From Coptis chinensis (taxonomy: Eukaryota > Streptophyta > Magnoliopsida > Ranunculales > Ranunculaceae): a stretch of DNA of 64,000 bases. The stretch is taken from positions 34,092,001 to 34,156,000 of the forward strand of contig CM027380.1 of the NCBI GenBank assembly GCA_015680905.1, read 5' to 3'. Shown here piece after piece: positions 33,845 through 45,564 of this stretch; the stretch's first letter is position 1; every line of letters begins with the position of its first letter. Position numbers and translations under genes: made by a program. The notes under the pieces are model-generated. The model ran no database searches. It was given only the letters and a program-made list of their open reading frames with translations, and was not told where the DNA came from.

Positions 33845-34099
33845 GTTGACAGATTTCCTAAAACAGTCAAGTCACCAATATAATAAACCAAAGTACTTAA
33901 AAATTTCTTTGACGGTTTTGTCAAATTTTGACGTAACCAAGACAGGTGTCATAATAATTTATGGCATACTTGGCAAAACCATCAGCTGATATAGTTTAAT
34001 TTTTTATGAGAGTAAGATAGACCCATTAAGAATTATTTTGACAGTTCTAGCACAACCGATAACTCCCGTAGTTCCTAAACCGTCAATACAATTTGCTGG

Positions 34100-35950
34100 T
34101 TAACATTTTATTCATGGACCCTTAAATTAGTGTTTTTATTTTATAGTCAAGCGTCAAGAGTGGTCAAGCCATCAAGAGAAATACCCAAGAAGAAAAAGTG
34201 AAAAACTTACGGGTTGCTGGTGTGTTTAATCGAAACGTCAACAACTCAAGGCTCGAGAGTTAAGCATCAACAATCTAGACTCGAGCATGTCTCACCAAAA
34301 ACAAAGTAAACCAAAAAAAAGAGAAAAAGCATCAAGGGCTCTATTTTTCCCTGACTTATACAAACAAGTGAGTTTTCTTTTTCGTCTTCTTATTTTTCAC
34401 TAGAAGAAAAAAGGCGCCTCGTTTTCTTCTTGGAATGTCACCATTTCCTTCTCGATGAATCTTTTTTTTGCCTCTCATCTGGCCATGGAGAAAAACTCCT
34501 CCTTTTCTCTCAAATTCTGGTTTTAATTGGTTATAAGTACTGAATTTTTGTTCAGGTTTTTGACAAATTGAAACGATAGTAGTGGAAGGCTTTGGATCGA
34601 TCAAGGTATACCTCCATATATGTCTTAATTTCTCTAACCCTTTTCATTTCATTTCCTGCTAATTGGCATGGGTTTTTCTTATTTCCCCCTTTAATGAATT
34701 TAGTTTTACTAACCGTAAATTTGATGATCTCTGATATTGTTATTATATTTTGGAAGAAAAGCTTGATGAAGAGAGGGAAAAACTAGAACACTGGTGTTTC
34801 TGGATCTGGCAAAGTAGAAGTTTAAGAGAAACCAAGGAGTAGCATCGGTTATCATCATGTTCGAATTAAGCTTGTATGTTTTTATTTCAATTGGCAGCTT
34901 TGACTTATAAAAAGTCTTCATGAAAATGAATACCGACCGTTTGATTAAATTTCTGAAAGAAATTAATCTTTTAAAGGCTTGGTCACAAGTTCACAAGAAA
35001 GAAGAGCGAAAGCCTGAAGTATGTCAGACGAGAGGAAAGCGAAAAATAGACGCGTAGACAAATCATAAGTTCGGTAAAAAGATTGTAGACCTGAGACTCA
35101 CAAGTTCTTCCAAATGAAATCATCTGCTGTCTCTTCAAAGTCTTATCTCCTCGTGACATCGCTCATCTTTCTTGCGTCAACAAGTTTGTATATCATTTCC
35201 TTTTTAATCCTTATTTGTGATAAATCTAGTTGGGCAATTTTGGTTTTGGTTATAGTTTCGAACCAGATATTATAATAGTCAACAACATGTAATGAATTTA
35301 TATGTCTTGAATCTTCAGTTTGATGTTCATATTGTGTAATGAAGAACCATTATGGATGATATTATGCCTAAGGAGTGTTATTGGTCAATTACAGGTTCTA
35401 GATGTGTGGAGGTTTTAACTCGGTTTATCCTTGTACTTGGAAAATGGTTGGATGCTCTGCTGACGGTGTTGTTATCTATTTGTAAGTGGTCTTGTTATAT
35501 GTTTTTTTTAGTAGTGATGTGAGAAGGTTACACTCATAAATCTTGCAACCATATCATGAATAGCCGTTTTGATGTTCAGGAAGTACCATGCATGGTGCTC
35601 TTTCTTTGAATCATGGTCCTATCTCAATTGTTGTTTTGAATCATGCTTTATGGTACTATTATAACATTTATGAGGAAACACATATTTAGCGCACTTTACA
35701 TCTTATAACCTTGTTATACATGAAAGATCAGGGGCATTTTTTGTTTAGTTTTAGAACTATAAATGTGTATAAATCAACATTTTTTTTTCCTTATTTTTTG
35801 CTTTCATCATACTTGTATGAAGTTCACAAGGTATTCAATTTCTTTTGTATGTTATATATGTCAATGCCTTTATGTCCCATTATGTTTGTGTTTGTCATAC
35901 AAAATTTTGAAAGCATGGCATCATGCATATACTCTTGTTATGTGTTTTAG
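34100..35950. other. Interior of CACTA K, left of the kinase exons
   Basis: No recognisable coding sequence. The CT-rich and T-rich stretches with short ORFs could be captured 5' UTR and intron sequence of the kinase gene (an acceptor-like TTTTAG precedes the first recognisable exon at 35951), but this cannot be shown from the window. Confidence 0.4.
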
Positions 35951-37523
35951 GCAATGATCAAGGAGAGCCTAGGGGATCCCAAGCTTCGAGGAGTTCAGCT
36001 CTTCCAAAGATCTTACCCATTGAAACGCCAGCAATATCTTTGGATGAACTAAAGAGGTTGACTTCTAACTTTGGGACAAAGGCTTTAGTTGGAGAAGGGT
36101 CTTATGGTCGAGTTTCTCTGCGACCCTAAGAAATCTTGGTGAGTCTGCAGTGTTGTAAAGAAGCTAGATCCCGGTAACACACAAGAGCTAGATTCTGATT
36201 TTGCCGCTCAGGTGACTTGAGTAATAAAATGAAATATGTATAGCTCTTTGAAGGGCAGTATATGAGGTTTAAGCCTGATTCATTGTCTTGACTTTAAAAT
36301 TTGTTGGCGGCAGTTATCAATAGTTTCTAGACTAAAGCATGAGCATTTTGTGGAATTGTTGGGCTACTGTTTGGAGGCAAACAATCGAATTTTGATATAT
36401 CAGTATGCAATGGAGGGTTCTTTACATGACATTCTACATGGTATATCTAATGCGTTCCCTATCAGTTTGACTTATTAACTCTACTGATCATATATGTGAC
36501 AGCTTACTATTTTTGTTCTCATTTTCATCTCTTGGAACTTAAATTACTAAGTCACTAATTTCTTTATGTAGGAAGGAAGGGAGTACAGGGTTGCACCTAG
36601 CCCTGTTCTCAGCTGGAACCAATGAGTCAAGATTGCTTATGGCGCAGCAAAAGGGCTCGAGTATCTTCATGAAAAGGTCCAGCCCTCTATAGTACATCAG
36701 GATGTTAGATCAAGCAATGGTCTTATCTTTGATGAATTTTTGTTAAAGATAGCAGATTTCAATTTGACAAATCAGTCCCCACGATCTGGCCTTCGTCTGA
36801 TTCGACTAGAGTGTTGGGAACTTTCGGATATCATGCTCCAGAGTAAGTTTATGAATATCTTATCATCTTGGTTTCCCCTTTTTCTTGTGAAATGTTTTTT
36901 TAGATTTCTTTTGTTTCGCTTTTAGCTTTCCATATTCACATCTGATATTAATGGCTCTCTGCTTTGGGTTCCGAAACATTCATTGGATTTAATAAAACCT
37001 ATGAATACATTCCATGACGTATGTTCATACTGAATGTCATTTATTTGCTCTGAATGTTATACTGTTCTTTCTTGATTCAGGTATGCTATGACCGGACAAT
37101 TGAATCAAAAAAGCGACGTCTACAGTGTTGGCGTTGTTCTTCTAGAGCTTTTGACAGGGAGAAAGCCAGTAAATCATACAATGCCTAAGGGACAACAGAG
37201 TCTTGTTACTTGGGTGTGTGAATATGCTTTTTTTTTCTTAGGTGTATTAGTTTATGATGGTAGTTGTTCTAACAGCTGCTGTAATCTTTAACTGCTTTCT
37301 GTGATAATTAGGCGACTCCGAGGTTGAGTGAAGATAAAGTAAAGCAATGTATAAATCCCAAGCTAAAGGTTTCTTTCCCACTTCCCTTCATACTTGAATT
37401 CCAAACAATGAACTAAGCTTTCTTCATTCTACATTTCTAGTACAGTTGGAACCTAATCTTTCTATTGTAATATTTCAGTTGGCAGCAGTGGCAGCTTTGT
37501 GCGTTCAATATGAAGCAGACTTT
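35951..37523 (+). pseudogene. Captured PTI1-like kinase gene, six exon remnants with introns
   Basis: Exon-like blocks with canonical splice signals: 35951-36211 (ISLDELKRLTSNFGTKALVG, glycine loop GEGSYGRV at 36091-36114), 36314-36440 ([19 protein letters not shown]), 36572-36842 ([38 protein letters not shown]), 37081-37213 ([20 protein letters not shown]), 37312-37368 (TPRLSEDKVKQCINPKLK) and 37479-37523 (LAAVAALCVQYEADF). The order and junctions fit plant PTI1-like receptor-like cytoplasmic kinases, which relay receptor signals by Ser/Thr phosphorylation. Defects: a stop after the glycine loop, HRD changed to HQD (36695-36703), frameshifts, a missing segment before the last block and no C-terminus. 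DFN instead of DFG is, as I recall, normal in this subfamily. Confidence 0.85.
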
Positions 37524-37800
37524 TGTGGAATTGTTGGGCTACTGTTTGGAGGCAAACAATCAAATTTTGATATATCAGTATGCAACGAAGGGTTCTTTAC
37601 ATGGCATTCTACATGGTATATCTAATGCGTTCCCTATCAGTTGGACTTATTAGCTCTACTGATCATATATGTGATAGCTTACTATTTTTGTTCTCATTTT
37701 CATCTCTTAGAACTTAAATTGCTAAGTCACTAATTTCTTTATGTAGGAAGGAAGGGAGTACAGGGGGCTACACCTGGCCCTGTTCTCAGTTGGAACCAAA
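37520..37800 (+). repeat. Partial duplication of the kinase exon 2/intron/exon 3 region
   Basis: The segment repeats 36346-36634 almost word for word (shared GTGGAATTGTTGGGCTACTG and the intron word CTACTGATCATATATGTGA). It is joined directly to the end of the last kinase block and is followed by unrelated sequence. The duplicate is in the same orientation and includes intron sequence, so it arose at DNA level. Confidence 0.88.
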
Positions 37801-38430
37801 GAGTCAACCTTTCACATCACTTCTCACATGTTAAGTCACTAATTCATGTTGAGTGTAACCTTCTCACATCACTCGGTTTCTTACTTTTTTTTTTGCTTGG
37901 TAATTTCTTACGTTCTTTCCTTTGCAAATTAGGTAAAGGGTTATTTGTGTATACAAATAAGATATCCTACAGTGGTGTACGTTTGGGGCTTAACCAACAT
38001 GATTCTCTGTCATAGTAGCGTTGATCGTATCTCTTTCATTTAGTAGTTATATGATTATATTTTTAGTTTACTTATTAAACAAACTAACACATTCTTCTTC
38101 ATATTGTTTTTTAGGTTATAAGTGAGATAACATGGTAGCTCGATTAAGTTTGTTTGAGATTGATCGGTTTATTAGCAATTTGTTGGATGGGTTATGTAAA
38201 TTGCATTATTGTTGGATTAAGACTTGATTTTGAATCAAGTGCTTGAGTTATTTAATTTTTTTCTTCGTGAATAAATCATGTAATATGAACAAGTTCTTGG
38301 AATGATTTATGTTGGTAATAAAAGTATGATTCTTGTTTCCGTAACTTGAGTTGTCAAGGTGTATGAATGCGTTGGGTTTATAGGAATTTCAAATTTACAG
38401 GAATTTTCAGATTTACAGGAAAAAATAGTG
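37801..38430. other. Interior of CACTA K, right of the kinase copy
   Basis: AT-rich, no ORF or motif recognised; it leads into the TGACGG-rich subterminal region. Confidence 0.4.
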
Positions 38431-38825
38431 AAGAAGTTATGACGGCTTCCAAAGAACGTTACATACCAATTCTTGACAGTTTTTAATGTTAATTTATTGA
38501 CGCTTTTGTTTCTCATGGTGACGCTTAAATAAAAACAATCATAAATAAGGTTTATTTCTTGACGTTTTTTCTAGTAAAACTATGACGGTTAAGTAAAACA
38601 TGTCACGCAAAAGGATCCAATTATGACGTTTATAAATGAATTTTTGTCATATTAAGTTTGAGTGTTTATGTCAGCTTATTCAGAACCGTCATCAAAATTA
38701 TGATGCTTTTGGTTAACTTTTATGACGGGCTCTATAATGACAGTTGTTTTTTAAATGAAAAAATGTCATTAAACCTGTTTCATGACGGCTAAAAGACGTC
38801 ATCACATGTCTTTTTTTTAGTACTG

Positions 38826-39110
38826 AAACACTAGAGTTTGATGTTTCGCTGTGTTGGCTTACAACTTCAATTGTTGAAAAGGTCCTAAATGCAATTATAC
38901 TAGAAAGCAATAAAACTAAACTATGATGCAACTATACTAATAATGAAATAAAAAGAATGAAGATTCGACTAACTAGGATGGTAGATCTTGTCTTCGAGAT
39001 GTCCATCAAGCTTCTCTCTTTCTCAAAAAGATGGATGATGTGGTTAAAATTACCTCAAAATCCAAAGTTCTAATCTTGAAAGAAAACGTTAAACATAAAC
39101 AACTTAAAAC
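38826..39110 (-). other. Element N leader, part next to the PBS
   Basis: Untranslated; with 33385-33625 it forms one leader when K is removed. No ORF recognised. Confidence 0.6.
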
Positions 39111-39123
39111 GGCAACGGCGCCA
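39111..39123 (-). other. Primer binding site of element N (tRNA-Asp type)
   Basis: The minus strand reads TGGCGCCGTTGCC, two bases inside the LTR end. This is the usual Athila/Tat PBS complementary to the tRNA-Asp 3' end. Element B has the same site with one change. Confidence 0.88.
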
Positions 39124-39125
39124 TT

Positions 39126-40784
39126 TGACCTTGCCTCTTTTTATGTATGTAGATGGTGTATGGATGATATAGATAGATGATGTAGATGGTATATGGATAA
39201 TGGTCGTTGAACAAAATAGAAGCGTATCAAAACCTAATTATCCCTCAATAAGTAAAGGATGAGTAGGGTATCGTTCCACTTTTAAGTGTATGTTATGTGA
39301 AGGGACGAGATTTGGAAAGGGGTTTGAGGGATTAAAAACTATGATTGTAGAGATTTTAGATTCTAATGCTAAACTAAACTAAATTAACTAAACTATTGAG
39401 AATTTATAAGAGAGGGAATTCAAGAGCTTAGAATCCACCAATACTTTTAATCTATGACCTTCTGCTTCATGGTTGTTCTTACAAGTAGACTACAATTAGG
39501 CAATCGAGAGAGTGTCGATGCCCTCTTGGACGAAACATCGTTAACAATTAACTCTACTTAAGGTTGTTCGTATGTTTATGCTATTAATATATTTTTTCCT
39601 TTTATGTAAGCTCGGGCAGCCATTCAATGTATTACCGAGAGCAACATTAAGGAGTACTTCCTAATAGGGCGGCCATTCAATGAATCACCACTTAAGGAAA
39701 ACACAAAGAATACTTCCCCTAGGCAGCCACTCCCTGAGCTACCCTTTCTAAGGCAACACAAAGAATACTTTCCTAACTCTAAAGAACTATACTACTAGAA
39801 GAAAAGTAAAGAACACTAGCATGATATTAATATTGAAAAACATAAACCCTATTCTATATTTCCATCCCCTGGTGTGGGCAATGGAACTAATAACTAAAAA
39901 CATCAAGAACTAACCTGATTGAAGAACACCATGAACCAGAAGAATCATTAAACCTTAAGCGCTGGCTTCATCTCCTCCCTTGAAGGAGAAGATTAGCCTT
40001 CCATAAAAAAGAAAGAACACGAAGAACGAGAAGAAGAAGAGTCGAAGAACATAAGATTAAAAAAGACTAATTTATTAAGACTAGGCTAGTTAAAACTGAA
40101 TCTTTTATTATTAATCTCTCTCTGCCTCAAGTTCTGGAGACAAGAATATAAGTGAATTGGCAAATTACGTGAAGCACTTAGGTCCTCTATTTATAGGGGT
40201 TACAATGAGTTCTAGAAGCATTCCAAACCGTCATTTGTTTCCTAATACAAATAGACTTCTTTCAGAGTCCAACTTCATCTCCAAAACTGAGAAGGAATTG
40301 GCTACAGTGTCGTTTCATGCGTCTGGACGCATGATCCATACGTCTCATACGCGAGCAATGCGTGTGGACAAGCGATCCATGCGTCCTAGATGCGAGAAAT
40401 GCATCTAGACGCACGATCCATGTGTCCCAGTCACGGAAGTCTATTTTGTCTCTTTTGCTCTATCCTTCTATCCTTTTTTGCGAGCTTTGGTCCAAGCAAC
40501 GAATTATTTGGCCTTGGGCTTCCAAATAGGCTTTAAAATGGGTCCAAATCGCATCTTTAATAGCTTCAATTCCTTGGCCTTCTCCGTGATTGTCCACGGG
40601 CTTCCCATGTGATCCTTAATTCTCCGAATTGCTTCGTTTTACCCCTTTTTCTCTAATATTCCACAAAACTCTCTCTTTCACCTATAGAATCAGAAAACGT
40701 AACTTACAAACACTATTAGTCCACTAAGATGGCTAAACAAGAGGCATAATCAAGGGTTAAATTGTACTTTTTGAGCACTTATTA
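39126..40784 (-). repeat. 5' LTR of element N
   Basis: Partner of 23741-25398. The TATA-like box is at 40187-40196 (minus strand) and the three 41-bp units at 40319-40441. The outer end reads TTATTA where the other LTR has TTATCA, one terminal mutation. TSD GACGT follows at 40785-40789. Confidence 0.92.
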
Positions 40785-42802
40785 GACGTCCATAGAGACC
40801 GAGGTCGATTGATCACAATATCCACTTACTTTCGCACCATCATATTCCTAGTTGAGCTAGAGGTCTTTTATTAGGAATTACGGGGCTAAGGTTGTGGTTT
40901 AGAAATAAAGGGAAGGGAAAACAAACTCTGATAAGTTGAGAATTTGGGTCTTTAAGATATTTGTAACTAGAGAAGAACCTTGTTTTGTTCTTTTGCTTCC
41001 GAATTTGTGATTCATTCTTTAGCCCTTTGGCTTTGTGACTCCATATGATTTTGATTTTTGGGAGTTTTAACTTTTCTTTTGTTTCTTTTCAATTCGACTC
41101 CTTTTGATTTTTAACTTTTGGGAGATTTCAATTTTTGAATTTTTTTCTTTCTTTTCTTTATTTTTCTTTCTGAAGCTTCTAATTATTCTGTTTTTGTACA
41201 AGGCCTTCTCTTCTCTTTTTACAGTTTATCCAATTCTCAACTCATCAACTGGGTAAGGCTTTTATTGTGTGTAGTAACGGTTCAGGGATTGATGGTGAAG
41301 AAATAAAAAGGCTTTTAGAAATTGGTGAAGGCTCAAGGGGGGTAACTAGAGGAAAATTTATCTTTTTGGGTTTTTAACGTTTATTTGGCTATATCGATCC
41401 AAAAAGGCCATAAATTCTCTCATAGGATCTGGTGTGGTGATCAAGCAAGTGGACGTGTTATCTCTCTATCAGTACATCCTTGTGTCATCACTCAATAATC
41501 ATTCAGGTGAGGCTTTTGGCTAGATTCTCACAGGATATATCGATATGGAACTTAACTATTCTAACCTTGGTCTCAGAAACTTGCTGCTATATACAATCAA
41601 ATGCTGATGCATGCCATTCATGAAAAGATGCAAAAACTATTATATGTATATTAGTCTAAGTTCGAAGAACGAATCATTACTCTATTGCTATAATGAGACT
41701 TCTAAACCATTTATTGATCATAGAAAAAGGAGAACAAGCTGTTTAGTACTAAACAGAAAAATATTTTTGGTCTTTTTGAAATATTTTAAGAAAGAAAGAA
41801 AGAAATATAGAAATATACTAAATATATCTAATATAAAAATTGCTATATAATAAATGCCTAGTTTTTGCAAAATGCTACTGTACCACCCCCAAGCACTCAA
41901 AGTATGAAGAAAAGGAAAGAGATTACCATAGGAACATGAGCAAAAACTGCAGTAACATGTACTCTGTTCTTCGTGATGAGAATATACCACCCCCAAACAA
42001 GTTTGGAGAGTGGATTGATAGATATAGAACAATAAATACATGGTTTATCTAAACAGTAAGCTACATAATTATTCTACTATGAAATGCTTAAAATGCATGC
42101 AGAATTGTACTTAGAAGTTAAGAAATAAAAAGATGGGAAATGCAAGTATGTAACCAACTATCTATATGAAAAGTGTGTGTGTGTGTGTAATTCTTTTGTA
42201 GGTTGTTTTTCTCAATCTAAATGTATCTCTAACCATATAGAGGGTTTATACAAGAGAATAAAATTGTACGTTTATCCAATATCATTTTGGTTACTTTGGG
42301 GCGTAAGATTTTAATTTTTATATCCTCAAGTTTTTGAAAAACTATGTAGAGATGTTTTAAAGATAACTCATACAAAAGCTGTGATTTCTAAAGCTAAGTT
42401 TGAAAAACAATCCATAACATGTGATCTTAGGCAACTTTCGTGTGGGCTCTTTATTGAACCCAATCCAGTCAGACTGTGGCTTTAGTTATGTGTGTTGGGG
42501 GATTTACTTTGCAAGATGTAAGATGTCTCATACAAATATCATGGTGATATGGGCGACCCTTAGTAACACATAACTGATCCTCAAACCACCCTTAGAAGAA
42601 TGGAGATTGCGTACTTCTAAGGGTTGGTCTATGTGGAATCCATTGCCTGTGTTTTAGAAAATCACAAGACTATTGTTGTAACAAGAATCATCTATTATGA
42701 GAACGGAAAAAACCAAACATTTTTATTAAAGAAAGAAAACACCATTTGTTTTTGGCTTTTTGGCTTTTATGTTCCTAAATTACTATGACAGAAAAATATA
42801 AA
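40785..42802 (-). other. M2 3' UTR continued
   Basis: No gene. It carries blocks shared with M1 19180-20480 and A 10400-11000 (reverse of TTTGGATCGATATAGCC-type words), two internal PPT-like tracts (reverse GGGGGTGG at about 41883-41890 and 41989-41996) and a GT microsatellite (42167-42189). From about 42425 it matches the post-integrase spacer of element A, so the region where other members have an extra ORF is absent here. Confidence 0.6.
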
Positions 42803-43030
42803 TGGTTAATGAGTATTAACCCTCCCCACTAGATGAGCCAATTAAGATTTCCCCCTCACTAGATGGACAATTAGGGTCTCCCCGACAAATACACACAAAA
42901 AAAAAAACATGATCAACCCAATTTGACTTTTTGTTTTGTGTGTATTTAGGGGGGAGACCTTAATTGGCCATCTAGTGGGGGGGGGATCCTAATTGGCTCA
43001 CCTAGTGGGGGGATAACATTCGTTAACCCC
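42803..43030. mobile_element. Mutator-like MITE with long terminal inverted repeats
   Basis: 228 bp. Left TGGTTAATGAGTATTAACC and right (reversed) GGGGTTAACGAATGTTATCC open inverted repeats that continue through CCCCACTAGATGAGCCAATT and ACAAATACACACAAAA for about 90 bp each side. A 9-bp TSD AAATATAAA is at 42794-42802 and 43031-43039. The 9-bp duplication and long TIRs are typical of Mutator-like elements. No coding capacity. Confidence 0.82.
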
Positions 43031-43039
43031 AAATATAAA

Positions 43040-43828
43040 CTATAAAACTACTAAGAAAAATCACTGTGACGAAAGTGATCCTCCCAATAGAAGGTGCTTG
43101 AAATTAAGTAATTCTAATTGAGAACCTGCGTGGGGTTTAGCTTGCCCTAGATTGTGCACTTCCTTGTTTTGTAAGAAACCAAATCTAGTGAAGAGGACTA
43201 GCTCTATTGCTAGATAATCTAGTCTCTCCTCTCCTAATCTCTAGTTAGCCCTATTTGGTAGCTATTCCAACCAGAGAAAAAAACAAAGCTCGAAAAAATT
43301 AGAAATCACCCATAGAAGGAAAAAGTTTTCGAAAATAAAGGGCTACAGTTGCCAACCATCCCATGGTTTGGCATGCCTATATAAGTCGAAGCATGCTAAA
43401 CAACCATGAAAAGCAACCATAAGTCACCTTCACTCAATCACCATCTCACATATGCTTTGTTTCACATCTCTTCTTTATAGAGGAAAGACTACTCAAGCGT
43501 CAAAAGTGAAGATTGAATGAAAGAACTTATGTAAGCCAGAAAACTGGGAAATAACAGAAAGCAAGAAATTAAAGGAAAAGAAAAATATTCTAAAAAGAAG
43601 TGTAAAATAAAGAAAAAGAAAATTGTATACTTGCTCCATAAGAGTACACTACTCAAACTACGAGTAAAAGTGCTAACAAGGAATATGCAAGTATACGTGG
43701 ACTCAAGTCTCCGACACTTACAACCACACACTCCAAGTGGAGTGGTCCGGTTACCTATTATGATGTATTCCATAGAAACAGACGTAAGGGAATGAAAGGA
43801 TTGGAAATACATCACGGAACAGAGGATT
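43040..43828 (-). other. M2 post-integrase spacer
   Basis: No gene supported. A block near 43715-43750 (reverse of ACTTGGAGTGTGTGGTTGTA) matches the spacer after integrase in A (3946) and B (52615). The reverse frame 43489-43815 is not conserved and is not called. Confidence 0.5.
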
Positions 43829-45010
43829 TAATCCTCATAGAAAGGATCTTCGAGAATAGTTTCTTCTACATCCGTAGACCGTAACTCATGATAGTGTTTT
43901 AGGCGCTAACCATTAACTTGGAAGGTGTTGTTATCCTTATGATCCTTCAAGGTGATAGCCCCATGTGGGGTGACTGTAGTGATCATGTAAGGACCAATCC
44001 ATCGAGTATTTAGTTTTCCTGGAAACAGATGTAACCTTGAGTTATAAAGCAAAACATTTTGACCAATTTCGAAATGTTTTCGTAAAATATGCTTGTCATG
44101 AATTCTTTTCATGTTGGTTTTATAATCTTTAGAAAGATCATACGTATCATTTCAAATTTCTTCGAGTTCATTTATTTGTAGCTTACGGTTCTCACCTGCC
44201 ACATCGAGATTGTAATTAAGGGTTTTTATTGCCCACAGGGCACGATGCTCTAACTCTACTGGCAGATAACAAGGTTTTCCAAAGACAAGCCTGTAGAGTG
44301 ACATCCCTATGGGTGTTTTAAAAGCGGTTTGGTATGCCCATAAGGCATCATTTAGATGGAGAGACCAGTAGTCTTTCCTATTTGGATTAATTGTTTTTTC
44401 TAAGATGCGTTTAATATCTCGATTGAAAACTTCCACTTGACCACTTGTTTGGGGATTATATGGAGTTGCAACCTTGTGGGTTACTCTATATTTTTTCATG
44501 ACATGTTCAAAGACTCGATTACAAAAATGTGACCCGCCATCACTGATGATGGCTTTTGGAACACCAAATCTTGAAAAAAATATTTTCCTTATAAAAGACA
44601 TTACAATTTTGTTATCATTGTTACGACATGGTACGACCTCGATCCACTTAGATACATAGTCTACGATGACTAGGATGTAGATGAAACCATGAGATGTGGG
44701 AAAGGGTCCCATTAAATTGATGCACCAGAGGTCGAAAATCTCCACTATGAGAATGGGATTTAAGGGCATCATGTTACATGCAGAAATACGACCGAGATGT
44801 TGGCAACGAGCACATGCCTTGCAATGAAGAAATGTATCGTAAAAAAGTGTTGACCAGTAGAATCCACATTGTAAGACCTTAGCATCGGTTTTATTGGCAC
44901 TAAAATTCCCTCCACAAGCCTATTTGTGACAAAAAGAGAGAACGACAGATTGTTCCCAATCTGGAATGCAACGTCGGATAATCTGGTTAGGACATGCAGT
45001 ACTTGAAAAG
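43829..45010 (-). pseudogene. M2 integrase (first catalytic Asp changed to Asn)
   Basis: A decayed zinc-finger part (about 45010-44780, fragments with DDPYLFKYC) is followed by the 206-codon core 44772-44152: [19 protein letters not shown] (Asp of GIDFMGPF is Asn), second site [11 protein letters not shown] and Glu in [17 protein letters not shown] intact. C-terminal block 44112-43906: HILRKHFEIGQNVLLYNSRL, TPHGAI, then, past a stop, LKHYHELRS to a stop at about 43829. Inactive. Confidence 0.82.
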
Positions 45011-45069
45011 GTAAGGATCATCCCAATGATAGAACTTTACTTGTGCTAAAAACTTCTTCCACTGATTTC

Positions 45070-45564
45070 TATTCCACTAAAGTGGAATGTCTTCCATCAC
45101 CAGATAGTTAACAATATTGGCATACCAAGGTACGGACAGGATAGCATAAAGGTGCTCATCAGGAAAAGAATTTGAAATGGACTCAGAATCACTGTCACTA
45201 TCATTGGTTAATCTTGAGAGGTGGTCAGCCACCACATTTTCAACTCCTTTTTTATCTTTAATCTCTAATGTGAACTCCTGCAAGAGAAGGATCCATCGGA
45301 TAAATCTCTACTTAGCATCCTTCTTAGCGAGAAAGTACCTATGTGCTGCATGATCGGTTTAAATTATGGTGTTTAAACCTACCAAATAAGGACAAAACTT
45401 GTCTAAAGCATAGACAATGACTAAAAATTCTTTTTCGATGGTAGTATAATTCCGTTGAGCTTCATTTAACATTTACTTGCATAGTAAATAATTGTCTGTG
45501 CATTATCATGTTTTTTACCCAGTATGGCGCCAACAGCATAGTCGCTAGCATCATACATGAGCTC
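45070..45564 (-). pseudogene. M2 RNase H, main part
   Basis: The block at 45283-45077 gives [20 protein letters not shown] and LSRL, near the C-terminal end of RNase H. Upstream pieces in shifted frames include [19 protein letters not shown]-like sequence (about 45400-45460) and DASDYAVGAILG (about 45525-45555). The domain is cut by solo LTR S at 45565; its first residues are at 47184-47258. Confidence 0.75.

Larger units (their letters stand above)
33626..38825. mobile_element. CACTA transposon K (non-autonomous, carries a kinase gene copy)
   Basis: 5200 bp. The left end CACTACTAAAAAAAAGACAT and the inverted right end CAGTACTAAAAAAAAGACAT differ at one of 20 bases. The 3-bp TSD AAA is at 33623-33625 and 38826-38828. 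Subterminal regions (about 33640-34060 and 38430-38800) contain many TGACGG-type words in both orientations, a 62-bp tandem duplication (33721-33844) and a 16-bp hairpin (33667-33702). Such arrays bind the transposase in En/Spm elements. No transposase-like protein is seen, so K would need one in trans. It sits in the leader of element N. Confidence 0.9.
23741..40784 (-). mobile_element. Element N: complete Athila-type retrotransposon, carrying CACTA K
   Basis: Minus strand, 17044 bp including K (about 11.8 kb without it). LTRs 23741-25398 and 39126-40784 have almost equal length (1658 and 1659 bp). The 5-bp TSD GACGT is at 23736-23740 and 40785-40789. PBS TGGCGCCGTTGCC, gag with one CCHC knuckle, protease, a 690-codon open RT-RNase H segment, integrase. 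It has no extra ORF. Scattered in-frame stops and a lost integrase Asp make it inactive. By eye the LTRs differ at a few percent of sites, mostly transitions. Confidence 0.93.

Noticed and set aside
35100-35200. Short ORF starting MKSSAVSSK with a hydrophobic stretch as the kinase first exon
   Set aside because: PTI1-like kinases have no signal peptide as far as I know, and nothing in it matches the family; left unassigned.
43380-43410. TATA-like TATATAA on the + strand near 43391
   Set aside because: M2 is transcribed from the minus strand and no + strand ORF follows.
43489-43815. Reverse ORF of 108 codons after M2 integrase, a possible extra ORF
   Set aside because: It lies over the non-coding block conserved after integrase and lacks the LHxLW or IPEQ motifs.
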